A DNA stretch of 64,000 nucleotides from Bacillus sp. BP-3 (GTDB taxonomy: Bacteria > Bacillota > Bacilli > Bacillales > Bacillaceae_G). This document shows, piece by piece, positions 27,196 through 36,953 of this stretch. The stretch covers positions 124,001-188,000 of the forward strand of contig NZ_JAQOTJ010000007.1 in the NCBI RefSeq assembly GCF_028401955.1, given 5' to 3'. The position numbers and the translations under genes are program-made. The notes below the pieces were generated by a model, which saw only the letters and a program-made list of their open reading frames with translations, did not search any database and was not told the DNA's origin. The stretch's first letter is position 1. Each line of letters opens with the position of its first letter.

Positions 27196-27225
27196 AAAAA
27201 CGCAAGGACATCATCCTTGCGTTTT
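27196..27225. terminator. Terminator of yitT
   Basis: AAAACGCAAGGA pairs with TCCTTGCGTTTT over CATCA. The A-rich left side becomes a T-run on the minus strand, where yitT ends at 27227. Confidence 0.85.
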
Positions 27226-27226
27226 G

Positions 27227-28138
27227 TTATACACGTTTAAATCGTCCGACTACTTCTACTGTTTCTGTAATGTTAATAAAGGCATGACTATCAACGTGCC
27301 TTATCAGACGTTTAATTTCTCCTAGTTCATAGCGCGTAACAACTGTGTAAATCATTTTTTTCTTATGATTTGTATATCCACCGACAGCATCAACCATTGT
27401 TACACCGCGAATTCCATTTTGGAGCAATGCGCTTTTCACCATATCCCCTTTTTCGGTAACAGTCATCACTGTTAATTTAATGTGCTTCGTATGAATGGAA
27501 TCGATTACTTTACTTGCTACAAATCGGCTGATTAGTGTGTAAAGTGTAATATCCCATCCGAAAATAAAACCAGCGATTACAAGTAGAATAAGGTTAAAGG
27601 CAAAAATAATAGACCCAATTGAAATATCTTTATGTTTTGCAACGATTAACCCAATAATATCGAATCCGCCCGTTGAAGAAGCAAAACGGAAAATGATTCC
27701 TGTTGCAGCTCCGCACAGCACACCGCCAAAGACAGAAGATAATAAAATATCATCTGAGATTTTATGAACGGGAATAACGTTCATCGCAAGCGTCGATATA
27801 GTAACGAAATATGCTGTTAAAAAAGTTGTTTTCTTTCCTAAGTAAAAATAGCTAAGAAAGAGAAGTGGAATGTTTAATAAAAAGATGAGTGCACCAATGT
27901 TGTAGTGCATTAAATAACCGATAATCATCCCAACGCCCGTAAAGCCGCCACTGATCATGTGATGTGGAATAAAGAACATATTCATTGAAACCGCATAAAA
28001 AATTGAAGCAACTAAAACAACAATCAGCTGAATTATAAATTCTAAATGCCATGTTTTTGCAGCTGGGAATGATAAAAAGGCGGTATCGGGAACGTAATCG
28101 GCGTCTCCTAGTTGGCCCATGTCTGTTTTCATCTCCAT
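27227..28138 (-). CDS. YitT family membrane protein with DUF2179
   Basis: A 303-residue protein: about five to six transmembrane helices (residues 30-205; SMNMFFIPHHMISGGFTG is the family's early block), then the C-terminal cytoplasmic DUF2179 domain (about 215-300). B. cereus-group genomes have several paralogs, and function is not established. The start is uncertain: ATG 28138 and 28132 both lack a clean ribosome-binding site, and neither changes the membrane part. Confidence 0.88.
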   Translation of the reverse strand: MEMKTDMGQLGDADYVPDTAFLSFPAAKTWHLEFIIQLIVVLVASIFYAVSMNMFFIPHHMISGGFTGVGMIIGYLMHYNIGALIFLLNIPLLFLSYFYLGKKTTFLTAYFVTISTLAMNVIPVHKISDDILLSSVFGGVLCGAATGIIFRFASSTGGFDIIGLIVAKHKDISIGSIIFAFNLILLVIAGFIFGWDITLYTLISRFVASKVIDSIHTKHIKLTVMTVTEKGDMVKSALLQNGIRGVTMVDAVGGYTNHKKKMIYTVVTRYELGEIKRLIRHVDSHAFINITETVEVVGRFKRV

Positions 28139-28324
28139 ATTTATTTTTGATTACAAGAAGAGAATAATGCTTTTTTCAACAACTGACAATAGTTTTATTA
28201 TTATGCAAAAATTTTATAAAATTTTAACAACTTACATGCGAGTATAAAAACATGAATATGTCAAATATAAGGAATTTACATATTGAATTAGTATGCTATA
28301 ATCCTGTCATAAGGATGTGAAGAG

Positions 28325-28609
28325 ATGGAATTTCTGTTGCAAGATGCAATGTTATATATATCTGTTGTAACAACGGCACTTTGTTTATTAGAAGTTTTGT
28401 TTCTCACTAATGTTTCGCGTTTTGTACGCCAACAAACATATAGAGGGAGACAGAAGGCTTTCGCATGTGTTGAAACGTGCGAGCAGCATATAGGGAATAC
28501 TTCGTTTTTCTCTGTCTTTTATAAACATGGAATGGCCCGCTCAGTCCGTAGGCAAGAAGCAAGCGGAGAGAGTGATGATGTAGGTCCGTATATACCAATG
28601 TTTCGCTAA
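28325..28609 (+). CDS. Small protein with one N-terminal membrane segment
   Basis: A 94-residue protein with one hydrophobic segment (about 8-29) and a basic, cysteine-containing remainder (FACVETCEQH). I do not recognise it. AAGGATG precedes the ATG at acceptable spacing. It lies 31 bp upstream of yidC on the same strand, so the two may be cotranscribed. It could be a non-conserved ORF; reality is moderately supported by the ribosome-binding site and position. Confidence 0.55.
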   Translation: MEFLLQDAMLYISVVTTALCLLEVLFLTNVSRFVRQQTYRGRQKAFACVETCEQHIGNTSFFSVFYKHGMARSVRRQEASGESDDVGPYIPMFR

Positions 28610-28640
28610 CGAATTATGAAACATTGGAGGAATATATATT

Positions 28641-29438
28641 ATGTTTAAATCATACCGAGCTTGGCTCGTAAGTTTATCATTATTACTTGTTGTTGTTTTA
28701 TCAGGGTGTGGTAATGCAAATGCGAATGCAAGTGCAGCACCGATTGATGCGAGTAGTCCTGGATTTTGGAATCACTATATTGTATATCCAATTTCTGTTA
28801 TGCTGCAATTTGTGGCGCACCATTTGCCGAATCATAGCTTTGGGATTGCGATTATCATCATTACGATTGTAGTTCGTACGATATTATTGCCGCTGACGAT
28901 TACGCAATATCGTAGTCAATTAAAAACAAAGAAAATACAGCCAGCGCTTCAGAAGTTGAAGGAAAAGTATGGCGATACGACGAAAAATCCGGAGAAACAA
29001 AAGCAATACCAACAAGAAATGATGATTTTAATGAGAACGAACGGTGTGAACCCGATGATGGGATGTTTACCACTCTTACTACAAATGCCAGTCTTCTCAG
29101 CATTGTACTATGCCATTAGTCATACAGAAGAGATTCGTTCAGCTACTTTCTTATGGGTAAATTTAGGACATCCAGATCCTTATCACATTTTACCTGTCCT
29201 TGCTGCTGTGACAACATTCCTGCAAATGAAAGTATTTCAAACCAATATGACAGGAGAACAAAGTCAAGTATTGAAAGTTCAGCAGTTTATGATGCCAGCA
29301 ATGATTTTGTTTATGGGATCTGCTGCACCGTCAGGACTTGTTTTGTACTGGATTACAAGTAACTTATTTACTGTCGTTCAAACTGTATTATTAAAGAAAG
29401 TAATGGATCGTGAAGATGGACAACTACAAGAGGCGTAA
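28641..29438 (+). CDS. yidC: Membrane protein insertase YidC/OxaA (lipoprotein form)
   Basis: A 265-residue YidC of the Gram-positive type. The N-terminus is a lipoprotein signal (VVLSGC, lipid Cys23), followed by five transmembrane helices. The core starts at HSFGIAIIIITIVVRTILLP with the conserved hydrophilic-groove Arg, and the later MGCLPLLLQMPVF block is family-typical. It inserts or folds membrane proteins. It is a second YidC rather than the one beside rnpA, since no rnpA/rpmH is near. Confidence 0.93.
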   Translation: MFKSYRAWLVSLSLLLVVVLSGCGNANANASAAPIDASSPGFWNHYIVYPISVMLQFVAHHLPNHSFGIAIIIITIVVRTILLPLTITQYRSQLKTKKIQPALQKLKEKYGDTTKNPEKQKQYQQEMMILMRTNGVNPMMGCLPLLLQMPVFSALYYAISHTEEIRSATFLWVNLGHPDPYHILPVLAAVTTFLQMKVFQTNMTGEQSQVLKVQQFMMPAMILFMGSAAPSGLVLYWITSNLFTVVQTVLLKKVMDREDGQLQEA

Positions 29439-29460
29439 GGAAAGATAGTTGTTATGATAT

Positions 29461-29517
29461 AAAGAAAGAGTTATCCTCAAATACTGCTCTAGCGGGATTT
29501 TGGTTAACTCTTTCTTT
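29461..29517 (+). terminator. Probable terminator of yidC
   Basis: AAAGAAAGAGTTA pairs with TAACTCTTTCTTT around a 31-bp loop; the right arm is T-rich. Confidence 0.6.
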
Positions 29518-29689
29518 ATAAATATAGAGTGAAAAAGCGAGTACGAGAATAAGAAAAGCACCGCTAATAGTTATTTTATATAACTGTTATACTATACTGG
29601 GATGATTTTATATGTAATATAAAACACACTTGCTTTTTTGAAAAAATTCAATATAATGAATATTAATAACAAATTTCGACATTATAAAA

Positions 29690-29946
29690 GTATTGATAAG
29701 GACACGAGCTATTTTTTACGATTTTCAGAGAGGGAAGCCTTAGGCTGTGAGTTTCCTAATACGAATGAATAGTTTACCACCTTTGAACTGCAGCAGTGAA
29801 CGAATATCTAGTAATTGTTTGCCGGCAATCTCCGTTATCTGAAACTTGAGAAATTGGTGATTTGTGTCTTCATGCCAATTGGAACAAGGGTGGAACCACG
29901 AATATAACACTCGTCCCTTTTATTAGGGATGAGTGTTTTTTATTTA
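29690..29946 (+). promoter_or_regulatory. T-box riboswitch upstream of an amino-acid permease, probably threonine
   Basis: The T-box AGGGTGGAACCACG is at 29887-29900, followed by a terminator at 29907-29944 (ACACTCGTCCCT with AGGGATGAGTGT and T-run). Stem I contains TTTACCACCTTTGAAC; ACC followed by A would read threonine. The specifier call is inference from sequence alone. Confidence 0.9.
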
Positions 29947-29980
29947 AATCAAACTAGGGTTAGAGGGAGGACACACAGTT

Positions 29981-31279
29981 ATGCATCACGATGACAAAAA
30001 TAAAATTGGCCTAACGGTCGCATTATCAATCGTTGTTGGAACAATTATCGGGTCTGGCGTATTTATGAAGCCAGGTAAGGTATTGGATTACGCCGGAAGT
30101 TCTAACATGGCAATCTTTGCTTGGGTAGTAGGGGGTATTTTAACCTTAGCAAGTGGTTTAACGGTTGCAGAAATCGGAGCGCAAATTCCGAAAAATGGTG
30201 GTTTGTACACGTATCTAGAGGAGATTTATGGTAAGTTTTGGGGTTATTTATCTGGCTGGATGCAAACACTTGTATATGGGCCAGCAATTATTGGGACATT
30301 GGGATTGTATTTTAGCTCATTAATGTTAAACTTTTTTCATATTGATAAAGTGTGGAACTTACCAATTGCAATTGGAACAGTTGTATTCCTTGGTGTGATA
30401 AATAGTGTAGGAACAAAGTATGGGGGCATTGTTCAAACGATAACAACAATCGGGAAGATGATCCCAATCGTGCTTATTATTGTGATGGGATTTTGGAAAG
30501 GGAGCAGCGATGTATTTAACGTTGTTGTACCAGAGTCTGCAAATCAAAGTATAGGGATGGCAATTTTAGCAACATTATTTGCATATGATGGCTGGATTTT
30601 ACTCGCATCTATCGGCGGTGAAATGAAAAATCCAACAAAGCTATTACCAAAAGCATTAACAGTTGGGATTCTTGTTGTAACAGCGGCATATGTGTTAATT
30701 AATATGGCATTATTGAAAGTTTTACCAGCACCGCAAATTGTTACACTCAGTGAGAATGCGACAGCGACAGCAGCTGATATGTTATTAGGTCAATATGGCG
30801 GGAAATTGATTAGTATAGGTGTTATCGTTTCAATATTTGGATGTTTAAATGGGAAAATTTTAACATTCCCGCGTATCCCAGTATCAATGGCAGAGCGTGG
30901 TCAACTTCCGTTTTCAAAATTCATTTCAAAAATTAACGATAAGTTTCAAACGCCAGCAAACGCAATCTTTGTTGAGATTCTACTCGGTATTATTTTAATG
31001 CTGATTAGTGATCCAAATGAACTATCTGAGATTTCCGTATTTATTATTTATATTTTCTATGTTATGACATTTATCGGAGTGTTCATTTTAAGAAAGCGTA
31101 ATGCAGGACAAAAACGTGAATATAGTGTACCTTTATATCCAATCGTACCAGCATTAGCAATTTTAGGATCACTATTTGTAATCGGAAGTGCAATTATTAA
31201 TGATCCAATTAGTTGTTTCTGGTCAATTGGTATTGTGTTAACAGGATTACCAGTGTATTGGTATTTAAATAAAAAGTAA
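29981..31279 (+). CDS. APC-family amino-acid permease/exchanger (SteT-like)
   Basis: A 432-residue, 12-helix transporter of the LAT/SteT branch of the APC superfamily, which swaps neutral amino acids such as serine and threonine. VVGTIIGSGVFMKPG (about 18-32) is the substrate-binding unwound part of helix 1; FAYDGWILLASIGGEMKNP (about 201-219) is the matching part of helix 6. The ATG follows AGAGGGAGG. The T-box upstream indicates induction when one aminoacyl-tRNA, likely threonyl, runs short. Confidence 0.93.
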   Translation: MHHDDKNKIGLTVALSIVVGTIIGSGVFMKPGKVLDYAGSSNMAIFAWVVGGILTLASGLTVAEIGAQIPKNGGLYTYLEEIYGKFWGYLSGWMQTLVYGPAIIGTLGLYFSSLMLNFFHIDKVWNLPIAIGTVVFLGVINSVGTKYGGIVQTITTIGKMIPIVLIIVMGFWKGSSDVFNVVVPESANQSIGMAILATLFAYDGWILLASIGGEMKNPTKLLPKALTVGILVVTAAYVLINMALLKVLPAPQIVTLSENATATAADMLLGQYGGKLISIGVIVSIFGCLNGKILTFPRIPVSMAERGQLPFSKFISKINDKFQTPANAIFVEILLGIILMLISDPNELSEISVFIIYIFYVMTFIGVFILRKRNAGQKREYSVPLYPIVPALAILGSLFVIGSAIINDPISCFWSIGIVLTGLPVYWYLNKK

Positions 31280-31298
31280 GTGGATAAATAGGGTTTTG

Positions 31299-31332
31299 AA
31301 AATAGGCATCTTTTGAAGGTGTCTATTTTTTT
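31299..31332 (+). terminator. Terminator of the permease gene
   Basis: AAAATAGGCATC pairs with GGTGTCTATTTT including a G.T pair, followed by T. Confidence 0.85.
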
Positions 31333-31462
31333 GTGCAAGGATATGGGAAGAGGGTGCGAAATGTAAAAATGGGGGGACGAGAGCATCTGGCTGTGTATGG
31401 AAGCGGGCAGTGCCTATTTCTACCACGTGTGATGTTTGAAACAAAGGGAGATGGAAATTAGG

Positions 31463-31636
31463 ATGGTGCCATCTATCATTGGTTTTCTATTTACGATACT
31501 CCCTATATTTGTGCTTGTTTTTGTATTTCGCTAGATTCGGTTTATTTATATAAACTCAGAAGAACAAATAAAACAAAATGAGCAAATCATTTCATTATTA
31601 TCGGATATTAAGAAGCAAAATGAAGAACGGACATGA
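31463..31636 (+). pseudogene. Microprotein gene interrupted by an in-frame TAG
   Basis: ATG at 31463 (or in-frame 31451, both near AAAGGGAG) opens a 23-residue hydrophobic segment, MVPSIIGFLFTILPIF and on, then TAG at 31532. The same frame continues as IRFIYINSEEQIKQNEQI and a further charged helix up to TGA at 31634, which overlaps a terminator. The join of a membrane helix to an amphipathic helix looks like one 57-residue protein broken by a single substitution, for example TGG to TAG. The alternative is a 23-residue membrane peptide as the true product. Confidence 0.6.
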
Positions 31637-31659
31637 GTAGGGATACATGTCCGTTTTTT
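31626..31659. terminator. Terminator shared by the microprotein and trmB genes
   Basis: AACGGACATG pairs with CATGTCCGTT over a 10-bp loop, followed by a T-run; it includes the stop of the microprotein frame and touches the trmB stop. Confidence 0.88.
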
Positions 31660-32416
31660 AATAGCGCAGTTTCATTAAGAGGTTTCGGATTTCTTCGTCA
31701 TTCATAAATAAATCATGATGTTTCTCGGTAATTTTTGCAAGGGCAACGTCATGATAGAAAAATTCTGTGAAAAATTTAACGAATGGCTGGGACATTGTTT
31801 TCATTGCTTGCCATGAGTTTTGCTCAGTGCCCGCAAATAAAATTTCACGATCATCAATAATGATGAGTAAAAAGCGTTCAAGTGCATGGTGCTCTTCTGT
31901 TGGGATGAGAAGATGGATGTTTTCTAATGATGTATCAAGGTTTCCTACAACAAGTGCTTCTATCTCAACACCGTGTTTTTTCTTTTCTTCTAGAATCGGC
32001 ACATACTCTAGAAATGTATCATTCCACGCAGACATACGAATGGATTTCTTCGCGCTTTGCACAAGTTGTTTACTTTGCGCGTGAATAGAAGATTGTACTT
32101 TTAAGCTCCATACACGGTCATCTGTAAATCTTTTTTTCGATACGTTGTTTTGTAATTCTTCAACATTTGCTTGGAATTCTGCCGTTAATTTTTCAATGGC
32201 AAGCTGTAGCGGCAGAGCCGTATATAGCTTTTTCTTTTCCGAAACAGAATCCATCACCATGCCTTTGTCGACAAGGCGTACTAATATTTCATATATCTTT
32301 GCTTTCGGAACACCAGAATACTTGACGATGCTCGTTGCATCAAGCGGTTCTTCGCTTGAAACGAGAACTTCGTATGCTTGACTTTCATATTGTGAAAAAC
32401 CGAATCTCTGTAACAT
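31658..32416 (-). CDS. TrmB family transcriptional regulator
   Basis: A 252-residue protein with an N-terminal winged helix (about residues 5-70; SGVPKAKIYEILVRLVDKG is the recognition part) and a coiled linker. A C-terminal domain follows (about 105-245), of the TrmB/phospholipase D-like kind that binds sugars in archaeal members. The ATG follows GGGAGGAAT. Bacterial members are poorly understood; no sugar gene lies beside it. Confidence 0.87.
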   Translation of the reverse strand: MLQRFGFSQYESQAYEVLVSSEEPLDATSIVKYSGVPKAKIYEILVRLVDKGMVMDSVSEKKKLYTALPLQLAIEKLTAEFQANVEELQNNVSKKRFTDDRVWSLKVQSSIHAQSKQLVQSAKKSIRMSAWNDTFLEYVPILEEKKKHGVEIEALVVGNLDTSLENIHLLIPTEEHHALERFLLIIIDDREILFAGTEQNSWQAMKTMSQPFVKFFTEFFYHDVALAKITEKHHDLFMNDEEIRNLLMKLRY

Positions 32417-32630
32417 AATTCCTCCCGAACGAAAAATTCTTGTGTCTTAAGAATAAAGAACTCTTCTTTGGAATACAAGTACTGTTATTGTAATGGGGCA
32501 TAGAAATGGTTGTATGAAAATTTAAATAAGAAGATAGAAGATTAACGTTTTACAAATATCACATATTCCTAATATAATAATATATAAGCTTGTGGAATTA
32601 ATGAAGAAGGGGCTAGGGGGAGTAAGAGTT

Positions 32631-34631
32631 ATGAGAAGTTTACGTTGGAAAGTAACAGTTGTATTTTCAGTACTTATTTCCATGATGTTTGCTATTTTTG
32701 GGACAACTGTATATCAGTTAGAAAAAGCGAAAGAGTCTCGTATCCTTGATCAATATTCTCATAATACGATGGATTTGTTAACAGAACAAATGAATGAGTT
32801 TATTAATGGTATTGGGGAGGATATGAAATACTATTCTAGTAGTGGAGCAATTGTTAAAATGCTACAAGACGGGGTTACACTAGAAGAAGAATCGGTGATA
32901 ACGAAGGATTTTTTAGAGTTTAAAAATAATCACCCAGATATTTTAGACCTTTATATTGGCACGAAAGATAAGCAGACATTAAGTGCGAATCTTGCGGATG
33001 GTGGAAAAATACCAGAAGGATATGACCCAACAACAAGAGCATGGTATAAGACCGCTTTAAGTGATACGAAAAGCGTACATTGGGGACAGCCGCAATATGA
33101 AATTACAACAGGAAAATTAAGTGTTGGTGTTTCGAAAGCACTTTTATCTCCAGATGGTTCAGAAGTACTTGGTGTTGTAGCAATGGATGTGTCATTAGGC
33201 ACAATTCAAAAGCTACTTCATAACATCCAGTACAACTATGGCGGAGAAATGTTTGTTGTAAATGATAAAAACATGGGAATAGTGTATCCAGATAAAGTTG
33301 GAAAAGATGTGTCAAAAGAACCACTGATTCAAAGTTTAAAACAAGATAGAAATGATTTTGTTGTAACTAAGTTAAAAGGGAAAGATGTCATTGCATACAG
33401 CCAGCTAATGAGATCTATGCCATGGAAAATTGGAATTGTCTATCCGAAAGAAGAAGTGGATAGTTTATTAGCAACAATAAGAAATATGGTTATAGGGTTA
33501 GGGTGTGTAGGTGTACTTGCTGCAATTGTTGTATCCTATTTCTTTGCAAGAAGGTTAATAAGACCACTTCAATCATTAACGAATCAAGTGCAAGAAGTAG
33601 CGGAAGGAGACTTAACGCTACAAATGAAAGTGCAAACGAACGATGAAGTGGGTGTACTCACAAAGCACTTTAACGATATGGTTGGACAAATGAATGAAAT
33701 GGTTAGCCGTATTAAACATAACGTATCATCAGTGCAACAGTCAGCGGATAACTTGCATTATTTAACAAATGAGACTGTTGCTTCAAGTAAGGAAGTTTCT
33801 AGTGCGATGGATGATGTGACGGGCGGTGCGTCAACATTAGCGAATAGTGTGGAGGAAATTTCAGGGCAGCTAGAAAATATGGAACAGTCTGTAGGACAAG
33901 TAAATGGCTCAGTAACTTCTATAAAAGAGGTAACAAGTCAGGCGGAACAAGCGTCGCAAAGGGGTTTACAGACGATGCAACGTTTAGTGGATACAAGAAA
34001 GGAATCCTCTTCGATTGTGTCGGAAACAGAAACAGCAGCTGAGAAACTTGACCATAGTGTACAGTCTATTCAAAATGTCGTTGAGCTCATTAAAGGAATT
34101 TCTGATCAAACAAATTTATTAGCATTAAATGCTTCTATTGAAGCAGCGCGTGCAGGGGAACAAGGAAAAGGTTTTGCTGTTGTTGCGGAAGAAGTACGAA
34201 AATTAGCAGAACAGTCCAAAGAAGCGACTGGCGACATTGCTTCTATTATTGCAGAGGTGCAACAAGAAGTCGCTCGCGTCGTAGAAGTGATTGGGAATTT
34301 AAAAGATATCGCTAACGTGCAAGATCATGTAACGAAAGATGCGGAACAATCATTCCGAATTGTTATTTCTGTTGTAAATACAATCATTACTTCTGTTGAG
34401 AGAATTTCCACAGAAGTACAAAAGATTGGACATGAACAGAAAGACATTACACAAGTTATGCAAACTATCGCCGAAACGAGTCAGGAGAGTGCAGCTGTAT
34501 CAGAAGAAGTGAATGCAGCAACAGAAACGCAAGTAGCTCATCTAGAAAAAGTATCTGGAACGATGAAGCAATTAACAGTGGAAATGAACGATTTAGAAAA
34601 GGTAGTAGAACAATTTAAAATAGACAAATAG
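32631..34631 (+). CDS. Methyl-accepting chemotaxis protein with a double Cache domain
   Basis: A 666-residue receptor: TM1 about 8-30, an extracellular dCache_1 domain (about 35-285; the stretch [12 protein letters not shown] near 132-143 is the ligand-pocket signature), TM2 about 288-310, HAMP about 312-364 and a cytoplasmic hairpin with [20 protein letters not shown] near 504-523. dCache_1 receptors often sense amino acids or related small molecules. The start at 32631 follows AGGGGGA; earlier in-frame starts lack a site. Confidence 0.94.
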   Translation: MRSLRWKVTVVFSVLISMMFAIFGTTVYQLEKAKESRILDQYSHNTMDLLTEQMNEFINGIGEDMKYYSSSGAIVKMLQDGVTLEEESVITKDFLEFKNNHPDILDLYIGTKDKQTLSANLADGGKIPEGYDPTTRAWYKTALSDTKSVHWGQPQYEITTGKLSVGVSKALLSPDGSEVLGVVAMDVSLGTIQKLLHNIQYNYGGEMFVVNDKNMGIVYPDKVGKDVSKEPLIQSLKQDRNDFVVTKLKGKDVIAYSQLMRSMPWKIGIVYPKEEVDSLLATIRNMVIGLGCVGVLAAIVVSYFFARRLIRPLQSLTNQVQEVAEGDLTLQMKVQTNDEVGVLTKHFNDMVGQMNEMVSRIKHNVSSVQQSADNLHYLTNETVASSKEVSSAMDDVTGGASTLANSVEEISGQLENMEQSVGQVNGSVTSIKEVTSQAEQASQRGLQTMQRLVDTRKESSSIVSETETAAEKLDHSVQSIQNVVELIKGISDQTNLLALNASIEAARAGEQGKGFAVVAEEVRKLAEQSKEATGDIASIIAEVQQEVARVVEVIGNLKDIANVQDHVTKDAEQSFRIVISVVNTIITSVERISTEVQKIGHEQKDITQVMQTIAETSQESAAVSEEVNAATETQVAHLEKVSGTMKQLTVEMNDLEKVVEQFKIDK

Positions 34632-34638
34632 AGATTCA

Positions 34639-34668
34639 AGCTGTCGGGATTTTCCCGGCAGCTATTTT
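34639..34668 (+). terminator. Terminator of the MCP
   Basis: AGCTGTCGGGA pairs with TCCCGGCAGCT over TTT, followed by ATTTTCT. Confidence 0.85.
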
Positions 34669-34750
34669 CTATGTCGAATCGCCGATATATTTTTAAAGAG
34701 GAAAAAAATCTTGTACAATAGTAAAGAATCTATAGAAGAGGTGAACAAAT

Positions 34751-35053
34751 ATGGCAATTGTTGATGTTACCATTATTCCAGTTGGAACAGGTAATACAAG
34801 TGTAAGTGAATATGTAGCAGAAATACAAAAAGTACTTGAGAAAAATGCAGATCGCGTCAAGTATCAATTAACGCCAATGAATACAATTATTGAAGGAGAA
34901 CTTCCGGTATTATTTGAAGTCATTCAACAAATGCATGAAGTTCCGTTTTCTAAAGGTGCAGGCCGCGTAGCAACAAATATTCGCGTTGATGATCGCCGTG
35001 ATAAAGTCAGCTCAATGGAGAAGAAGTTACAATCTGTACAATCGAAGTTATAA
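34751..35053 (+). CDS. MTH1187/UPF0045 thiamine-binding-like protein (YqgV-like)
   Basis: A 100-residue ferredoxin-like fold protein. It has the family's VDVTIIPVGTG start and the KYQLTPMNTIIEG segment; homologs bind thiamine or a related pyrimidine. The ATG follows GAAGAGGTG. Single gene with its own terminator; cellular role is not firm. Confidence 0.9.
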   Translation: MAIVDVTIIPVGTGNTSVSEYVAEIQKVLEKNADRVKYQLTPMNTIIEGELPVLFEVIQQMHEVPFSKGAGRVATNIRVDDRRDKVSSMEKKLQSVQSKL

Positions 35054-35062
35054 AGTGTGAGG

Positions 35063-35092
35063 GAAGCAGTTATATTAGGCTGCTTCTTTTTT
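35063..35092 (+). terminator. Terminator of the MTH1187-family gene
   Basis: GAAGCAG pairs with CTGCTTC over TTATATTAGG, followed by T-run. Confidence 0.85.
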
Positions 35093-35155
35093 GACGAAGG
35101 ATAGGATATTTGTTTATCATCAACTATAAAGAAACATGAAGGAGGGATAAGAGGG

Positions 35156-35401
35156 ATGAGCGAAAAATTTCAAGAACAGTTTGATGGTTTGTTAGAGAAG
35201 TATACAGAGCTCTTATTAGGAGAGAGCAATGAAGAATACAAGCAAAAGGTTGAGAAGTGGGCGTTATATTCGTATGTCGCTAAAACGATGCCAGCTCTAG
35301 TAAAGCATTGGAATGAAACGTATCCGGATGCGAAAGAAGAGATGATACAGTTAATTGGAGAAATCAAAAGGTTGAATGACGAGCATAGACAAAAGAAGTG
35401 A
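35156..35401 (+). CDS. DUF2573 family protein (YusU-like)
   Basis: An 81-residue acidic helical protein. It resembles YusU of B. subtilis (DUF2573), which lies in the same yus region of that genome, and so marks the outer end of the conserved block that runs to suf here. The ATG follows GGAGGG by ten bases. Function unknown. Confidence 0.82.
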   Translation: MSEKFQEQFDGLLEKYTELLLGESNEEYKQKVEKWALYSYVAKTMPALVKHWNETYPDAKEEMIQLIGEIKRLNDEHRQKK

Positions 35402-36003
35402 AAAAGAAAAACGATATAAATACAAATTAAAAAATCGACATAAAAATCCTCTTTCTTTTTAGACGGGCGAGAGCATCGAAGCGGTCAGGGCCTGCAAGGT
35501 TTAAACCAAAAGGAGAAAGCAAGTAGCGGTCATACGGTATTCTGCATAGCCGCTGGAGTTAGATGAAGATGACGAAAAATTAGAATGGATTTATATAAAA
35601 AATCTTTCTTTTTAGATGAAGTACCTGGCCGTGCGGAGAAGTGGTCAGGGCTTTTTTTGTCACATGCGGGGAGAAATCGATAATGCCCATGAATTATTTT
35701 TATATAATGTTCATGTGTCATATGATATAGAAGTGATACTTTCGTCTTGGATATAGGATAAGAGACTCAAAACATTTGTCGAATTTACTGCTGAGAGATG
35801 TAACTGGCTTTTCATCTCTTAACATTTCGGGATGTCGAAAAATTTTTTATATGATTTTTCCTTTTAGAATTCGGATGTGCAAACATTCTCGTATTATTAT
35901 GTTAATTATCTAAATAATTATTTGTATCAAATAATTTTAAACAGTGATATAATTTAGAAGAGGGGTAAAAAACAGACAAAGTACAGTCATAGGGGTGAAA
36001 GAC
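35402..36003. other. Intergenic region with repeat units upstream of proline dehydrogenase
   Basis: A 600-bp gap without a convincing gene. Two related units, TCTTTCTTTTTAGACGGG (35451) and TCTTTCTTTTTAGATGAA (35602), are each followed by GTGGTCAGGGC- or GCGGTCAGGGC-like text; the same unit recurs at about 53481. The last 200 bp are AT-rich promoter DNA. Confidence 0.65.
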
Positions 36004-36921
36004 ATGGAACAATTAATGCGTAATTCTTTTTTGTTTTTATCAAAAAATAAAGCGCTAACAAAACTAGCGAAAAAGTACGGCTTACGTTTTGGAGCAGGGC
36101 GCTTTGTTGCGGGAGAAACAATTGACTTAGCGGTAGCTGCCATTAAAGATTTAAACAAACAAAACCTTTGTGTTACGATCGACTATTTGGGGGAATTTGT
36201 TGATAACGAAGCAGAGGCAAATGAGATGGCGGATGAATCGATTGAAGCAATTCGTGCAATTGGCCGTGAAAAGCTAAATTCTCAGCTTTCATTAAAAATG
36301 ACATCTATGGGTCTAGACATTTCAGAAAATTTAGTTATGAATAATATGCGCCGTATTTTAGACGCAGCGAAAGAAAACGGTGTGTTTGTAACAATTGATA
36401 TGGAAGACTATTCACGTTGCGGAAAAACAATTGATATCTTCAAGAAGTTAAAAGAAGAATATGACAATGTTGGTACAGTAATTCAAGCATATTTATATCG
36501 TACAGAGAAAGATATAGATGATTTGAATGCGTATACGCCAAATTTACGTCTTGTAAAAGGGGCATATAAAGAGCCCGAGGAAGTTGCATTTCCAGAAAAG
36601 AAAGATGTAGATGAAAATTATAAAAAAATTATTAAAACGCACTTATTAAATGGCAATTATACAGCAGTCGCTTCACATGATGATGCAATTATTGAATATA
36701 CAAAAAAACTTGCTGAAGAATACAACATTCCGCGTGATCAGTTTGAATTCCAAATGTTATACGGCATTCGCACAGAGCGTCAACTTGAGCTTGTGAAAGA
36801 AGGATATAAAATGCGTGTATATGTACCATATGGAAACGACTGGTACGGCTATTTCATGCGCCGCTTAGCAGAACGTCCAGCTAACGTAGCATTCGTATTA
36901 AAAGGAATGGTTAAAAAATAA
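36004..36921 (+). CDS. fadM: Proline dehydrogenase (FadM/PutB type)
   Basis: A 305-residue monofunctional PRODH that oxidises proline to pyrroline-5-carboxylate with FAD, passing electrons to the membrane. The barrel carries LRLVKGAYKEP (about 184-194) and the C-terminal YVPYG plus YFMRRLAERPAN (about 289-300), where two arginines bind the proline carboxylate. The ATG follows AGGGGTG. In B. subtilis the equivalent yusM (fadM) sits next to fadNAE, as here. Confidence 0.93.
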   Translation: MEQLMRNSFLFLSKNKALTKLAKKYGLRFGAGRFVAGETIDLAVAAIKDLNKQNLCVTIDYLGEFVDNEAEANEMADESIEAIRAIGREKLNSQLSLKMTSMGLDISENLVMNNMRRILDAAKENGVFVTIDMEDYSRCGKTIDIFKKLKEEYDNVGTVIQAYLYRTEKDIDDLNAYTPNLRLVKGAYKEPEEVAFPEKKDVDENYKKIIKTHLLNGNYTAVASHDDAIIEYTKKLAEEYNIPRDQFEFQMLYGIRTERQLELVKEGYKMRVYVPYGNDWYGYFMRRLAERPANVAFVLKGMVKK

Positions 36922-36953
36922 CCAAGGAAGTGTAAACTTCCTTGGTTATTTTA
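36919..36953. terminator. Bidirectional terminator
   Basis: TAACCAAGGAAGT pairs exactly with ACTTCCTTGGTTA over GTAA. It ends fadM and overlaps the 3' end of the opposing carboxypeptidase gene. Confidence 0.9.
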
